A DNA stretch of 64,000 bases from RGZA01 sp041917755 (GTDB taxonomy: Bacteria > Pseudomonadota > Alphaproteobacteria > UBA9219 > RGZA01): NCBI GenBank assembly GCA_041917755.1, contig JAYRWY010000011.1, forward strand, positions 62,001 to 126,000. Direction: 5' to 3'. Both the position numbers and the translations under genes were made by a program. Positions 17,290 through 26,394 of this stretch are shown here, piece after piece (the stretch's first letter is position 1; each line of letters begins with the position of its first letter). The notes beneath the pieces are model-generated. The model did not search any database. It saw nothing but the letters and a program-made list of their open reading frames with translations, and was not told the origin of the DNA.

Positions 17290-17847
17290 ATGATGCAACT
17301 AATGAACGCTTTTGCTCGCAAACAAAATCAGCTTGGCTTTAATCTTATCGAAGCATCCTTGGTGCTTGGCATTGTTGGTCTGGTCATTGGCGGTATTTTC
17401 GCAGCGTGGAGTACGGTGGCATCCCAGCAACGTGTTCGCAAAGCAGCAGATATGACGACTGTTATCGTGGGTCAAATTCGTACTGCCTACGCATCACGCA
17501 CCACTTTTGATACAACGGACACAGCAAGCGGCACCACCTTTACCCAGGCTTTGGTCGATGCGAATCTTATTCCAGTTGATTATATTGTGAACAGCACTGT
17601 TAAAAACCCTTGGGGCGGAAATGTATTAATTACGCCAGACACAACCGGGATGAACGTCAGCTATTCCTCAATCAACACGTCTGACTGCAAAAAACTTGCC
17701 AGCATGATTTTAGGTAATGCAAAAACTCAAGGTTTAACGCGTATTGACAGCACATCAATTACCAACACCACAACATTTGCTTCTATTTCTGCAAGCATCT
17801 GCTCTGGCGGCAACTTGAGTTTATACTTTTTACTTAAATCGAACTAA
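17290..17847 (+). CDS. orphan type IV prepilin-like protein
   Basis: The 185-residue protein has a class of prepilin N-terminus: a short basic leader, then the GFNLIEA processing site with the conserved Glu at +5, followed by a long hydrophobic helix (SLVLGIVGLVIGGIFAAW). The mature C-terminal domain is Ser/Thr-rich with two Cys (residues about 137 and 176) that could form the usual D-loop disulfide. It resembles type IVb/PilS-type pilins. No pilus assembly, prepilin peptidase or secretion gene is near; it sits between cysS and cimA. A second ATG at 17293 has better spacing to the GGAG site and may be the real start. Confidence 0.78.
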   Translation: MMQLMNAFARKQNQLGFNLIEASLVLGIVGLVIGGIFAAWSTVASQQRVRKAADMTTVIVGQIRTAYASRTTFDTTDTASGTTFTQALVDANLIPVDYIVNSTVKNPWGGNVLITPDTTGMNVSYSSINTSDCKKLASMILGNAKTQGLTRIDSTSITNTTTFASISASICSGGNLSLYFLLKSN

Positions 17848-17858
17848 TTTTACTTACT

Positions 17859-19466
17859 ATGCAAAAGACCAATCGGATTACGTTATTTGACACGACGCTG
17901 CGTGACGGCGCACAAACCCAAGGCATCGACTTTTCATTGTCAGACAAACAAGCCATCGCGCAGGCGCTGGATGATTTCGGCATGGATTACATCGAGGGCG
18001 GCTGGCCCGGCGCAAACCCAACAGATGAAGCCTTCTTTGCTAACCCGCCCAAGCTGAAAAAAAGTATTTTCACTGCATTTGGCATGACACGCCGCGCAGG
18101 GCGTAGCATGGATAACGACCCAAGCATGACAGCGCTGTTTGCGGCCAAGGCAAAAGCTTATTGCATCTTCGGCAAAAGCTGGGATTTCCAGGTTCGGGAA
18201 GCCCTTGGCATCACCAATGAGGAAAATCTGGAACTCATTCGCGATACATTTGCCGAAGTAAAAAAACGCGGCGCCGAAGGATTGTTTGATGCCGAACATT
18301 TCTTTGATGGCTATAAGTCAGACCCTAAATACGCAATGGCCTGCCTACATGCAGCGCACAGCCAAGGTGTACGCTGGGTTGTATTGTGCGACACTAATGG
18401 CGGCACCTTACCCGATGAGGTTGAAGCCATTGTACGAAAGGTTGCACAAGAAATTCCCGGTGAACAACTTGGCATTCACGCCCATAACGACACTGAAAAT
18501 GCAGTTGCCAATTCACTGGCGGCGGTTCGCGCAGGCGCACGCATGGTTCAAGGCACCTTAAATGGCCTTGGCGAACGCTGCGGCAATGCCAATATTATTT
18601 CACTCATCCCTACCCTAAAACTTAAAATGGGTTTTGATGTTGGCGTTGATGATAAGGCGTTGACCAAACTTACCCGCCTTAGCCGTGATTTCGATGAACG
18701 GTTAAACCGCCCCGCCAACCGCCATGCGGCTTATGTTGGTGAAAATGCATTTGCACATAAAGGTGGCGTGCATGCTTCTGCAGTTGAAAAGAATCCGAGC
18801 TGCTATGAACATCTTGATCCAGCCGTAATAGGAAATGAACGCAAGATTGTTGTCTCCGATCAATCCGGTCGTGCGAATGTGTTGGCACGCCTGCGTGACT
18901 TTAATATTGAAGTCGACGCAAAAGATCCTCGTGTAATGGCATTGGTCGACACCATCAAACAACGTGAGTATGAAGGTTATGCCTATGATGGCGCCGAAGC
19001 CAGCTTCGAGCTGATTGCACGGCGCATGCTCGGCAAAGTGCCAACCTATTTCGAGGTGCTTAGCTACGCGGTCACCGATGAACGCCGTTATAATGCCAAA
19101 GGCGTACTCGCAACAGATTCAGAAGCCAGCGTTAAAATCCGCATCGGCGATCAAACGTTTCATACCGTCGCCGATGGCAATGGCCCTGTTAACGCCATCG
19201 ACCGCGCTTTGCGCAAAGCTCTGGAGCCCATCTATCCCAAATTATCAAACATCCATCTGACAGATTACCGCGTACGCATTCTGCATGCTAATGATGCCTC
19301 CGGCGCGATGCCACGCGTGTGGATTGAAACCGCCTTGATTGGCAAGTCAGAGCCGCATTGGGCAACAGTCGGCGTCTCCACCAATATCATTGATGCATCG
19401 TTCGACGCTTTGGGCGATAGCTATTACTACTATCTGTTGCGCGAAAATGTTCCCGCAGCAAAGTAA
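17859..19466 (+). CDS. cimA: citramalate synthase
   Basis: This 535-residue HMGL-like enzyme condenses pyruvate with acetyl-CoA to (R)-citramalate, a threonine-independent entry to isoleucine. Motifs are FDTTLRDGAQ at the N-terminus, GIHAHNDTENAVANSLAAV and NGLGERCGNANI in the barrel, and a C-terminal regulatory LeuA-dimer region. The length and DNGIDFS-like opening (TQGIDFSLSDK) fit the CimA family rather than 2-isopropylmalate synthase or homocitrate synthase. It begins 11 bp after the prepilin gene and overlaps trmJ by 20 bases. Confidence 0.92.
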   Translation: MQKTNRITLFDTTLRDGAQTQGIDFSLSDKQAIAQALDDFGMDYIEGGWPGANPTDEAFFANPPKLKKSIFTAFGMTRRAGRSMDNDPSMTALFAAKAKAYCIFGKSWDFQVREALGITNEENLELIRDTFAEVKKRGAEGLFDAEHFFDGYKSDPKYAMACLHAAHSQGVRWVVLCDTNGGTLPDEVEAIVRKVAQEIPGEQLGIHAHNDTENAVANSLAAVRAGARMVQGTLNGLGERCGNANIISLIPTLKLKMGFDVGVDDKALTKLTRLSRDFDERLNRPANRHAAYVGENAFAHKGGVHASAVEKNPSCYEHLDPAVIGNERKIVVSDQSGRANVLARLRDFNIEVDAKDPRVMALVDTIKQREYEGYAYDGAEASFELIARRMLGKVPTYFEVLSYAVTDERRYNAKGVLATDSEASVKIRIGDQTFHTVADGNGPVNAIDRALRKALEPIYPKLSNIHLTDYRVRILHANDASGAMPRVWIETALIGKSEPHWATVGVSTNIIDASFDALGDSYYYYLLRENVPAAK

Positions 19467-20238
19467 TCCGCAACATATCGGCTCGGTCAACGCGCCGATT
19501 ATCATTCTGGTTCGCCCGCAAATGGTTGAAAATATTGGCGCCACTGCGCGCGCCATGATGAATTGCGGTTTGCATGAACTGCGCATTGTTGACCCTCGGG
19601 ATCCTTGGCCGCTATCTGCCACATTGCAAGAACGCCGGGATTCATCATCAGCTGGCGCAACCAGTATTTTCGAAACAACAAAGCTGTATACATCCACACG
19701 TGAGGCCGTCGCAGATTTAAATATGGTCTACGCCCTGACGGCACGAACACGTGATATGGTCAAAGAAACGTTCACCCCACGCGCTGCGACACAGGATGCT
19801 TATACGCGTCTTGGAAATGGCGAGCGCATTGGCCTGCTCTTTGGCCCAGAACGCACAGGCCTTATTAATGATGATTTGGTCTGCGCCGAGAAACTGGTCA
19901 GCATTCCTGCCAATCCTGAATTTTCATCGTTTAATCTTGCTCAATCCGTTCTGATTATGGGCTATGAGTGGTTTACACATGCCAACTCCACACCTGCACA
20001 ATCGGTCAATTACGGTAAAACACGTCCCGCAACCAAGGACGAGTTGTTTCACCTATTTGATCATCTGGAACGTGAATTGGAAGATGGCGGGTTCTTTACT
20101 TCACTTGAAATGAAGCCTGCCATGACCCAAAATTTACGTAATGCCATTTTGCGTGCAGAACTGACCGAACAAGAAGTGCGAACATGGCATGGGATGGTGA
20201 CCGCCCTTGCGCAGGGACCAAAAAAACCTAGAAAGTAA
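19447..20238 (+). CDS. trmJ: TrmJ-family tRNA/rRNA 2'-O-methyltransferase
   Basis: A SPOUT-fold methyltransferase of 263 residues from the ATG at 19447. The three knot motifs are visible: NIGATARAMMNCGL, LLFGPERTGL and SSFNLAQSVLIMGYE. TrmJ methylates position 32 of several tRNAs. A longer frame opens at 19339, but it would lie entirely over cimA, while the 19447 start gives a normal N-terminus (IGSVNAPIIILVRPQMVENIG region). The C-terminal tail is basic. The target nucleotide is inferred from the family. Confidence 0.87.
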   Translation: MFPQQSNPQHIGSVNAPIIILVRPQMVENIGATARAMMNCGLHELRIVDPRDPWPLSATLQERRDSSSAGATSIFETTKLYTSTREAVADLNMVYALTARTRDMVKETFTPRAATQDAYTRLGNGERIGLLFGPERTGLINDDLVCAEKLVSIPANPEFSSFNLAQSVLIMGYEWFTHANSTPAQSVNYGKTRPATKDELFHLFDHLERELEDGGFFTSLEMKPAMTQNLRNAILRAELTEQEVRTWHGMVTALAQGPKKPRK

Positions 20239-20241
20239 TGT

Positions 20242-20553
20242 ATGACCGACGCTCCAAAACAGCATTATCGGATTTTATATTATCGCGGCACGGGCAGCAT
20301 TACGGGCATCAGTGACTTGTTTATTGAAATGGACAAAGCCCCACCTGAAAATTGCCCCGGGTCTTTTATTATATCAGATGCAGAAGCGAAACCACTCGAC
20401 TGGGATACCTTAAAAGAAACAGATTATGTAAAAAGTCTTCATCCCCTGACTCAGAGGGCTATTGAGAATTCAATTAAGGAAGAGCTGGCTAAATCAGCAC
20501 GCCCGGTAAGCGGCAAACAAGCAATGATATTGGATACAAACCGCAATGGCTAA
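20242..20553 (+). CDS. hypothetical protein, 103 residues
   Basis: I recognise no domain. The N-terminal half has alternating hydrophobic strands (YRILYYRG, FIISDAE) and the C-terminal half looks helical (TQRAIENSIKEELAKSARP). It is three bases after trmJ and overlaps the SDR gene by eight bases, so it is probably a real member of this operon. It has no signal peptide or membrane segment. Confidence 0.65.
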   Translation: MTDAPKQHYRILYYRGTGSITGISDLFIEMDKAPPENCPGSFIISDAEAKPLDWDTLKETDYVKSLHPLTQRAIENSIKEELAKSARPVSGKQAMILDTNRNG

Positions 20554-21229
20554 AACCATCCTCATCACTGGTGCAGCACGGCGCATTGGCCGCGCCATGG
20601 CCATCCATTTTGCATCACTTGGTTGGCATATTGCTGCACATTATGGTTCTGCTCAAGCCGATGCACTAAGCCTGGAAGCTGAAATCTCATCCAAAGGTGG
20701 TACCATTTCTTTATTTCAAGCCAATTTTATGAAATCCGGCGAAGCAGAGCGTTTATTCAAAGAAGTTACAAGCCGTTGTGGTGCGCCCACTATTCTTATC
20801 AATAACGCTGCGCGATTTGAACGTGATGATGGCGGCATGACCGAACAAAGCCTACATGACCATATGGCTGTTAATGCCACCGCACCTATCACACTTGCCC
20901 AGCTGATGCGTACAGGCACCGTGACCCCGCGTTTTGTATTCAATATTCTGGACCGCGTTCTGGATTGGTCATGGCCACATCTGCCCGCATATGTGCTAAG
21001 CAAACTAGCCTTAGAAGAATGGACCAAACGAAACGCAACCGCCTATCAGCCAGAAATATTTATGTTTGGCCTGCGCCTTGGCCCCACCATGCGTAACCCC
21101 CGCGAGAGCGAGGCACATTTTGAAAAGGCGATAGCCACCCAAACTGCAACTAATGTTGCCGATATTCTTTCATCAATAGATAGGATGATTGAGCACCCAA
21201 CAGCACAATCTTCCTTACAGGATATCTAA
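20546..21229 (+). CDS. short-chain dehydrogenase, pteridine-reductase-like
   Basis: The 227-residue SDR has the TGAARRIGRAMA cofactor loop, in which the two arginines suggest NADP preference. It also has an NNAARFERDD segment and an AYVLSKLALEEW active-site block with the catalytic Tyr and Lys. NNAARFE- and ARRIG-type sequences are seen in FolM and pteridine reductases that reduce dihydromonapterin or dihydrofolate. That substrate is inference. The gene ends 240 bp before uvrC and is the last of a tight plus-strand run. Confidence 0.82.
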   Translation: MAKTILITGAARRIGRAMAIHFASLGWHIAAHYGSAQADALSLEAEISSKGGTISLFQANFMKSGEAERLFKEVTSRCGAPTILINNAARFERDDGGMTEQSLHDHMAVNATAPITLAQLMRTGTVTPRFVFNILDRVLDWSWPHLPAYVLSKLALEEWTKRNATAYQPEIFMFGLRLGPTMRNPRESEAHFEKAIATQTATNVADILSSIDRMIEHPTAQSSLQDI

Positions 21230-21235
21230 TCTCGT

Positions 21236-21443
21236 TTATCAACAGGCCTCGGTTTTCTTTACGTCTGATTAGCAATCTGGTGTTCGTTTTGTGAATAAAA
21301 CGTCGAAAACTCAAAAATGTTGTTTGGTTTGAATAGTATGGTTAATTGGCCTATTTGATTATTTTTTAGGCAAACAGTGAAAAGAAGCGGTTTATATGGC
21401 CATAATTGCTAGTTTTGTAATTCTATCCCAAGACTTATCCACA
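21236..21443. promoter_or_regulatory. AT-rich intergenic region with three DnaA-box-like sites
   Basis: In the 240 bp between the SDR gene and uvrC lie TTATCCACA (21435-21443, perfect consensus), TTATTCACA on the minus strand (21290-21298, fits TTATNCACA) and TTATCAACA (21236-21244, one mismatch). Between them is an AT-rich stretch with GATTATTTTTT and a CGTTTT/AAAACG hairpin (21285-21302). This could be a DnaA-controlled uvrC promoter or a replication-related site. Confidence 0.45.
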
Positions 21444-21469
21444 GGAATCGTGGATATAATCATCCCATC

Positions 21470-23374
21470 ATGAGCAATGAAGACCCAAACAATCCCAACC
21501 GCGTAAGCCGCAGTGCCAAATCCCTGCCTGGCGGCACGGATGACATGCCCAGTGGCGGCTTTGCTCGGGGTGCTACTGTTATCAAAGAATATCTAAAAAA
21601 TATTCCTGTCAGCCCTGGCGTGTACCGCATGGTCTCGGCAAAGGGTGATGTGCTGTATGTAGGCAAAGCCAAGAATTTAAAAAAGCGGGTTACCAACTAC
21701 ACTCAACTGGAACGGCTCACTAACCGTATCCAGCGCATGGTAGCCCTCACCCAGCATATGGAAATCGTGGTTACGCATACTGAAAGCGAAGCCTTACTAC
21801 TGGAAGCCAATTTCATACGTCATTATCAGCCGCCGTTTAACGTGCTGTTGCGTGATGATAAAAGTTATCCATATATCCTCATCACGAAGGATCATGATTT
21901 CCCGCAACTGGTAAAATACCGCGGCAGCAAAGACCGCAATGGCTGGTATTTCGGCCCATTTGCATCCAGCGATGCTGTGACTGAGACGATGACGGTGCTT
22001 ATGCGCGGTTTTCTACTACGTAATTGTAACGATACCATCTTCTCCGCACGCAAACGCCCTTGTTTGCAATATCATATTAAACGCTGCTCCGCGCCTTGTG
22101 TGGGCAAAGTGAGTAAAGATGACTATGCCCAGCAGGTCAAAGATGCCCGTGACTTTTTGCAGGGCAAAAACGATAGCTTATTGGCTGATTTGCAAACCGA
22201 CATGCAAGCCGCCAGCACGGCAATGGATTTTGAAGAAGCGGCCCGCCTGCGTGACCGCATCAAAATTCTGGCCACCATTCAGGCAAAGCAGAATATCAAC
22301 CTAAATGGTGTTGGTGATGTGGATGTGATTGCATTGGCACGTGATGCAGGACAAACCTGCATTCAGGTCTTTTTTATTCGCAATGACCGTAATTACGGCA
22401 ATCGCGCTTTTTTCCCGCAGGCAGATGCAGCATTAGAAGACAGTGAAATATTGGCAACCTTTCTGGCGCAGTTTTATTCCGATAAACCAGCCCCCAAACA
22501 ATTATTCATAAGTCAGCAACCCGATGACATCGAACTGCTCAGCGATGCGCTAAAAACCGATATTGCCGTTCCAAAGCTTGGCGATAAAAAAGGCCTTGTC
22601 GATATGGCCTCACAAAATGCGAAGGAAGCGTTGGCACGTAGGCTCGCGGAACGTAAAAGCCAAAACGTCTTGTTGGAAGGCGTTGCCAAATGTTTCGGCC
22701 TTCCCGAAGCCCCTTCACGTATCGAGGTATATGATAACAGCCACACCTCAGGCAGTTATGCCGTGGGCGCGATGATTGTAGCTGGCCCAGAGGGCTTCAT
22801 AAAAAAAGCATACCGTAAGTTCAATATTAAAGGCACTGAACTAACCCCTGGCGATGATTACGGCATGATGCGTGAAATGCTCAAACGTCGCTTTACACGC
22901 CTCAATGCCGAAGCAGATGATAGCAACACACCTGATTTGGTGCTTATCGATGGCGGCGCAGGCCAATTAACCGCCGCTTTAGAAACCATGGAGGAATTAG
23001 GCCTATCGGATATTCCCGTGGTTGGAATTGCAAAAGGCCCCGATAGAAACGCGGGACGTGAACGTTTCTTTATGAAAGACCGTGCTGACTTCCAATTGGA
23101 ATCCCGTGACCCAGTTCTGTATTTCCTGCAACGCTTGCGTGATGAATCGCATCGTTTTGTAATCGGCAGCCACCGCGCCCGCAGGGTAAAGGCGATTAGT
23201 AATTCACCTTTGGATGGCATTCCGGGCATCGGCCCCACGCGTAAGAAAAAGCTTTTGTTGCATTTTGGTTCTGCCCAAGGCGTTGCCAAGGCTGGCCTAC
23301 CGGATTTAGTCCGTGTGCCCGGCATCAGCGCCGAACTGGCTAAACAAATTTATGACTATTTCCACAGTGGCTAA
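21470..23374 (+). CDS. uvrC: excinuclease ABC subunit C
   Basis: The 634-residue UvrC makes both incisions in nucleotide excision repair. The order of domains is clear: a GIY-YIG nuclease near residues 45-70 (SPGVYRM, DVLYVGKAKNLKKRV), a Cys-containing linker, a UVR motif (FEEAARLRDRIKIL) that contacts UvrB, an RNase H-like nuclease (VLIDGGAGQLTAAL with the catalytic Asp), and two helix-hairpin-helix motifs at the C-terminus (IPGIGPTRKKKLL, VPGISAELAKQI). The ATG is preceded by the DnaA-box-like region. Confidence 0.96.
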   Translation: MSNEDPNNPNRVSRSAKSLPGGTDDMPSGGFARGATVIKEYLKNIPVSPGVYRMVSAKGDVLYVGKAKNLKKRVTNYTQLERLTNRIQRMVALTQHMEIVVTHTESEALLLEANFIRHYQPPFNVLLRDDKSYPYILITKDHDFPQLVKYRGSKDRNGWYFGPFASSDAVTETMTVLMRGFLLRNCNDTIFSARKRPCLQYHIKRCSAPCVGKVSKDDYAQQVKDARDFLQGKNDSLLADLQTDMQAASTAMDFEEAARLRDRIKILATIQAKQNINLNGVGDVDVIALARDAGQTCIQVFFIRNDRNYGNRAFFPQADAALEDSEILATFLAQFYSDKPAPKQLFISQQPDDIELLSDALKTDIAVPKLGDKKGLVDMASQNAKEALARRLAERKSQNVLLEGVAKCFGLPEAPSRIEVYDNSHTSGSYAVGAMIVAGPEGFIKKAYRKFNIKGTELTPGDDYGMMREMLKRRFTRLNAEADDSNTPDLVLIDGGAGQLTAALETMEELGLSDIPVVGIAKGPDRNAGRERFFMKDRADFQLESRDPVLYFLQRLRDESHRFVIGSHRARRVKAISNSPLDGIPGIGPTRKKKLLLHFGSAQGVAKAGLPDLVRVPGISAELAKQIYDYFHSG

Positions 23375-23384
23375 TAGCAGCGCT

Positions 23385-24902
23385 TTAGTCTTTTGGTAGA
23401 GGACGCAGCGTCGGGAATGCGATTACTTCACGGATCGTAGGGCTATCTGTCATCAGCATCACCAAACGGTCAATACCGATACCAAGCCCACCCATGGGCG
23501 GCATACCAAAAGCCATCGCTTTCAAAAACTCTTCATCCACTGGATGCGCCTCGGCATTACCCGTATCGCGCTGCGCGGATTGATGTTCAAAGTTTTTACG
23601 TTGTTCACGCGGGTCGTTCAACTCTGAGAAGGCATTGGCAATTTCCCAGCCATTTACATAGGTCTCAAAACGCTGTGCCACTGCCGGACGGTCGGGATAG
23701 GCTTTGGCAAGCGGTGAAATTTCTTTTGGTAAATCCATAACATGTACTGGCTGGATAAGCTTTTCTTCCACCCGTTCACCAAATACCGTTTCAACTATCT
23801 GCCCCCAATTTGCCTTGGGATCTATGGCGACTTTCAATTTCTTGGCTTCTTCGCGTGCGGCTTCCACAGTGGGGAAGTTATGGAAATCAACGCCAGTATG
23901 TTCCTTGATTAAATCGAAGATAGAAGCACGGCGGAATGGCGGCGTAAAATCCAATTCCATATCATTAAAAATACATTTGGTAGAGCCATGCACCAGACGG
24001 CACGCATCAGCAACCAAATTTTCGGTCAATGTCATCATGGCTTCAAAGTCAACATAAGCCTGATAAATTTCAACCGATGTGAATTCAGGGTTATGACGCG
24101 GGCTGATGCCTTCATTACGGAAAATGCGACCAATTTCATAAACTTTTTCCGAAATACCGCCAATCACCAAACGCTTTAAATGAAGCTCGGTTGCGATACG
24201 CAAATATAATGGGATATCTAAAGCATTATGGTGCGTATTAAATGGCTTGGCCAATGCACCACCTGCAACATTATGCAAAATCGGCGTTTCAACTTCAAGA
24301 AAGCCTGCATCATCCAAGCTGCGACGCATCGCCGAGATAATACGGAAGCGGTTACGCAAGGTCTGGCGCGCCTTATCATTTGCAACCAAATCCTGTTCGC
24401 GGTGACGATAACGGAATTCGGTGTCCTTCAATCCATGATACTTTTCCGGGGGTGGTTCCAATGCTTTGGCAAGAACCGTAATCTTGGTGGCATCCACGGT
24501 GATTTCACCGCGCGGCGTACGGCGCACAATCCCCTCAACACCAAGAATATCGCCTAAATCCAGAAGCTTTAAAAGCTTCAAGGTACTTTCCGGCGCTTCT
24601 TTTAAATTATGGAAAACCTGAATCCGATCTGTTGCATCCAACAAATCGATAAACATTCCATTATTACGAATAGCCATTGCGCGGCCAGCAATGCTTACCG
24701 ACACATCGGTTTTCTCGCCATTGGCCAGATGCTCAAATTGTTTTTTGATATCTGCAGCGTTATGGGTTTTATCAAACTTAGTAACCTCAAACGGATTACC
24801 ATAATCCTTGGTCATTTCCGCAAGCTTAAGATTGCGCTGCGCAATATGATCGTGGTCCGCAGGCGCGTCTGTGGCTGTTTCAGGCTTCTTGGCTTCTTGC
24901 AT
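23385..24902 (-). CDS. lysS: lysyl-tRNA synthetase (class II)
   Basis: The 505-residue class II synthetase has an N-terminal OB-fold anticodon domain, motif 2 around FRNEGISPRHNPEFT and motif 3 around GLGIGIDRLVMLMTD. The residues are those of the class II enzyme, not the class I LysK found in some alphaproteobacteria. The first 40 residues are charged and variable. It is the last gene of a long minus-strand run and is preceded by a hairpin at 24918-24970. Confidence 0.95.
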   Translation of the reverse strand: MQEAKKPETATDAPADHDHIAQRNLKLAEMTKDYGNPFEVTKFDKTHNAADIKKQFEHLANGEKTDVSVSIAGRAMAIRNNGMFIDLLDATDRIQVFHNLKEAPESTLKLLKLLDLGDILGVEGIVRRTPRGEITVDATKITVLAKALEPPPEKYHGLKDTEFRYRHREQDLVANDKARQTLRNRFRIISAMRRSLDDAGFLEVETPILHNVAGGALAKPFNTHHNALDIPLYLRIATELHLKRLVIGGISEKVYEIGRIFRNEGISPRHNPEFTSVEIYQAYVDFEAMMTLTENLVADACRLVHGSTKCIFNDMELDFTPPFRRASIFDLIKEHTGVDFHNFPTVEAAREEAKKLKVAIDPKANWGQIVETVFGERVEEKLIQPVHVMDLPKEISPLAKAYPDRPAVAQRFETYVNGWEIANAFSELNDPREQRKNFEHQSAQRDTGNAEAHPVDEEFLKAMAFGMPPMGGLGIGIDRLVMLMTDSPTIREVIAFPTLRPLPKD

Positions 24903-24917
24903 AACTATCTCGGCTAC

Positions 24918-24970
24918 AAATAAAAACCGTCATACCAGCCACCCGCAAATAGGCAGCAAATATGACGGTT
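24918..24970 (-). terminator. hairpin terminator or leader between the secreted protein gene and lysS
   Basis: AACCGTCATA (24925-24934) and TATGACGGTT (24961-24970) are perfect ten-base complements. Read on the minus strand they are followed by TTTTTATTT. This suits a rho-independent terminator for the upstream gene, leaving lysS to its own promoter or to read-through. Confidence 0.65.
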
Positions 24971-24977
24971 ATGAAGA

Positions 24978-25565
24978 TTAGTGTTTAACTGCGTTTGGAT
25001 CTGCAGCTGGCGCTTCTTTTGCGGGTGCTGCTTTTTTATTATTTTCCATTTCTTTCATCATCTTGCGTTGTGCCCGTTCTTTGCTGGCTTGTTGCTTGAT
25101 TTTAGCCATCAGGATAGAGCGCTCTTCTTTGTTCAGCTTACTGATTTCAGCCATGATGTTTTTAATGGTTTCTTGCTCAGAGGTTTTAAGGCGCTCATAG
25201 CGTTCACTTAAACGTGTCTCAGCTTTTTTACGCATTTCATTGCGCTGTTCCGGGGTCATTTTTTTCCAACGATCACGCATCTTGCCAACTTGCTTCTCGC
25301 CAACAGGCTTTGCGGCTTCTTTTGCTGGCTCGGCTTTCGGCTCTTCGACTTTAGCTGGCTCTGCGTTTACAGGTTCTGCCTTTGGCTCTTCATGGGTGGC
25401 GGGCGCTGCAACTGGCGCTGGTGCGGCTGGTGCAGGAGCTGCAGCAGCATGCGGGGCAGCGGCATGTGGCGCTGCTTCTTCCGCCACAACTGGCACAGCA
25501 ACCATTGCAAGAAGTCCAAATAACGCAATTGATAAAGATGCAGAACGCAACATTGATAGCCTCAT
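24978..25565 (-). CDS. secreted Ala/Pro/Glu-rich protein with basic helical domain
   Basis: From the Met at 25565 (MRLSMLRS) the protein has 195 residues with a clear signal peptide ending near VAEEAA. Residues about 30-95 are low-complexity Ala/Pro/Glu/Lys. Residues about 95-165 form a charged helical region (WKKMTPEQRNEMRKKAETR, then LSERYERLKTSEQETI and NKEERSILMAKIKQQ). The MTPEQRNEMR pattern resembles periplasmic helical proteins of the DUF3106 or Spy/CpxP-like kind, but that is a loose resemblance. A longer frame to 25631 overlaps fau and is unlikely. Confidence 0.75.
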   Translation of the reverse strand: MRLSMLRSASLSIALFGLLAMVAVPVVAEEAAPHAAAPHAAAAPAPAAPAPVAAPATHEEPKAEPVNAEPAKVEEPKAEPAKEAAKPVGEKQVGKMRDRWKKMTPEQRNEMRKKAETRLSERYERLKTSEQETIKNIMAEISKLNKEERSILMAKIKQQASKERAQRKMMKEMENNKKAAPAKEAPAADPNAVKH

Positions 25566-25608
25566 GGAAGGAAGAGTGAATATAGTGGGGCAATCATACT
25601 GAGACGTT

Positions 25609-26199
25609 TTAGCGTTGTCTATCAGGAACAATCACTTCTTTTTCAGTGATTATAACGTCCAGTCGCTGGTCATATTTGCCAGTCGGCACCAATGCAACTT
25701 CCTGCTTGGCAAAGGCTATTCCCACTGCGGTTACCTTTTTCTGCTCCCGCAAGCTTTGCAAGGTCGCATCATAATATCCGCCGCCATATCCAAGCCGTGC
25801 GCCCGTTCTATCAAAAGCCAGCATAGGACAGATCAGAATATCCGGAATGCATACGGCTTTATCTTCGCTTGGAATACCGATATTCCAAACATCGGGAATT
25901 AATTTATCGCCAATGGCATAAGCACGAAATAATAGCGGTGTGGCACGGGCACCGGTGATTGGCAAGCACAGCTTATGCCCACGGGCTTGCAAAGCTTCCA
26001 AAAGTGGAATGGGGCTAATCTCGTTATTAATTGGCGCAGTACCCGCAACAACCCATTCAGGCGGCAAGGCTTTAAAATAAGCCAGAAAGTTATCCCTAAC
26101 GTGAAACGCAGCATCAGGCGCCTCCTGCCCTGCCCGTTCACGTAAGCCCGCGCGGACATCTTCCCGGAATTTCTTTTTGAGCTCTTTGATATTCGGCAT
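25609..26199 (-). CDS. fau: 5-formyltetrahydrofolate cyclo-ligase
   Basis: The 196-residue protein of the MTHFS fold recycles 5-formyl-THF to 5,10-methenyl-THF using ATP. The family's RLGYGGGYYDATL motif is at about residues 135-147, with PMLAFDRTGARL just before it. The position directly downstream of 6S RNA, after zapA, is the conserved ssrS-fau (ygfA) arrangement, so the RNA and the gene are probably co-transcribed or processed from one transcript. Confidence 0.93.
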   Translation of the reverse strand: MPNIKELKKKFREDVRAGLRERAGQEAPDAAFHVRDNFLAYFKALPPEWVVAGTAPINNEISPIPLLEALQARGHKLCLPITGARATPLLFRAYAIGDKLIPDVWNIGIPSEDKAVCIPDILICPMLAFDRTGARLGYGGGYYDATLQSLREQKKVTAVGIAFAKQEVALVPTGKYDQRLDVIITEKEVIVPDRQR

Positions 26200-26225
26200 T
26201 GCGCCCGTGATCTTGAAGAAAAGGT

Positions 26226-26388
26226 GGAAGTAGCCACGAACAGCCGTTGGTACAGTGTATCCCTCACGGCCTGCAGGTGCAGGTGGGAACCATATAATAA
26301 GACCACGGCCTTATCAGAGACAGTCCCCTAGAGGTTTGACTTATGGGCCCTGGGGATGATTGACCTCACGAACTGCATAGCCACTTCC
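26226..26388 (-). ncRNA. ssrS: 6S RNA
   Basis: The 163-base interval between zapA and fau can fold into a long rod. The 5' bases GGAAGTGGCT pair with GGCTACTTCC at the 3' end using two G-U wobbles, leaving a central unpaired region typical of 6S RNA. A promoter fits its 5' end exactly: TTGAAA (26419-26424) and TACAAT (26395-26400), 18 bases apart on the minus strand, then seven bases to position 26388. 6S RNA binds sigma-70 holoenzyme as a promoter mimic and is classically encoded here. Exact ends are estimated. Confidence 0.85.
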
Positions 26389-26394
26389 AAAGCC

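Noticed and set aside
21236..21443. Firm call of a chromosomal replication origin
   Set aside because: Three DnaA-box-like sites are suggestive, but there is no hallmark origin neighbour, no strand switch, and no skew data in this window.
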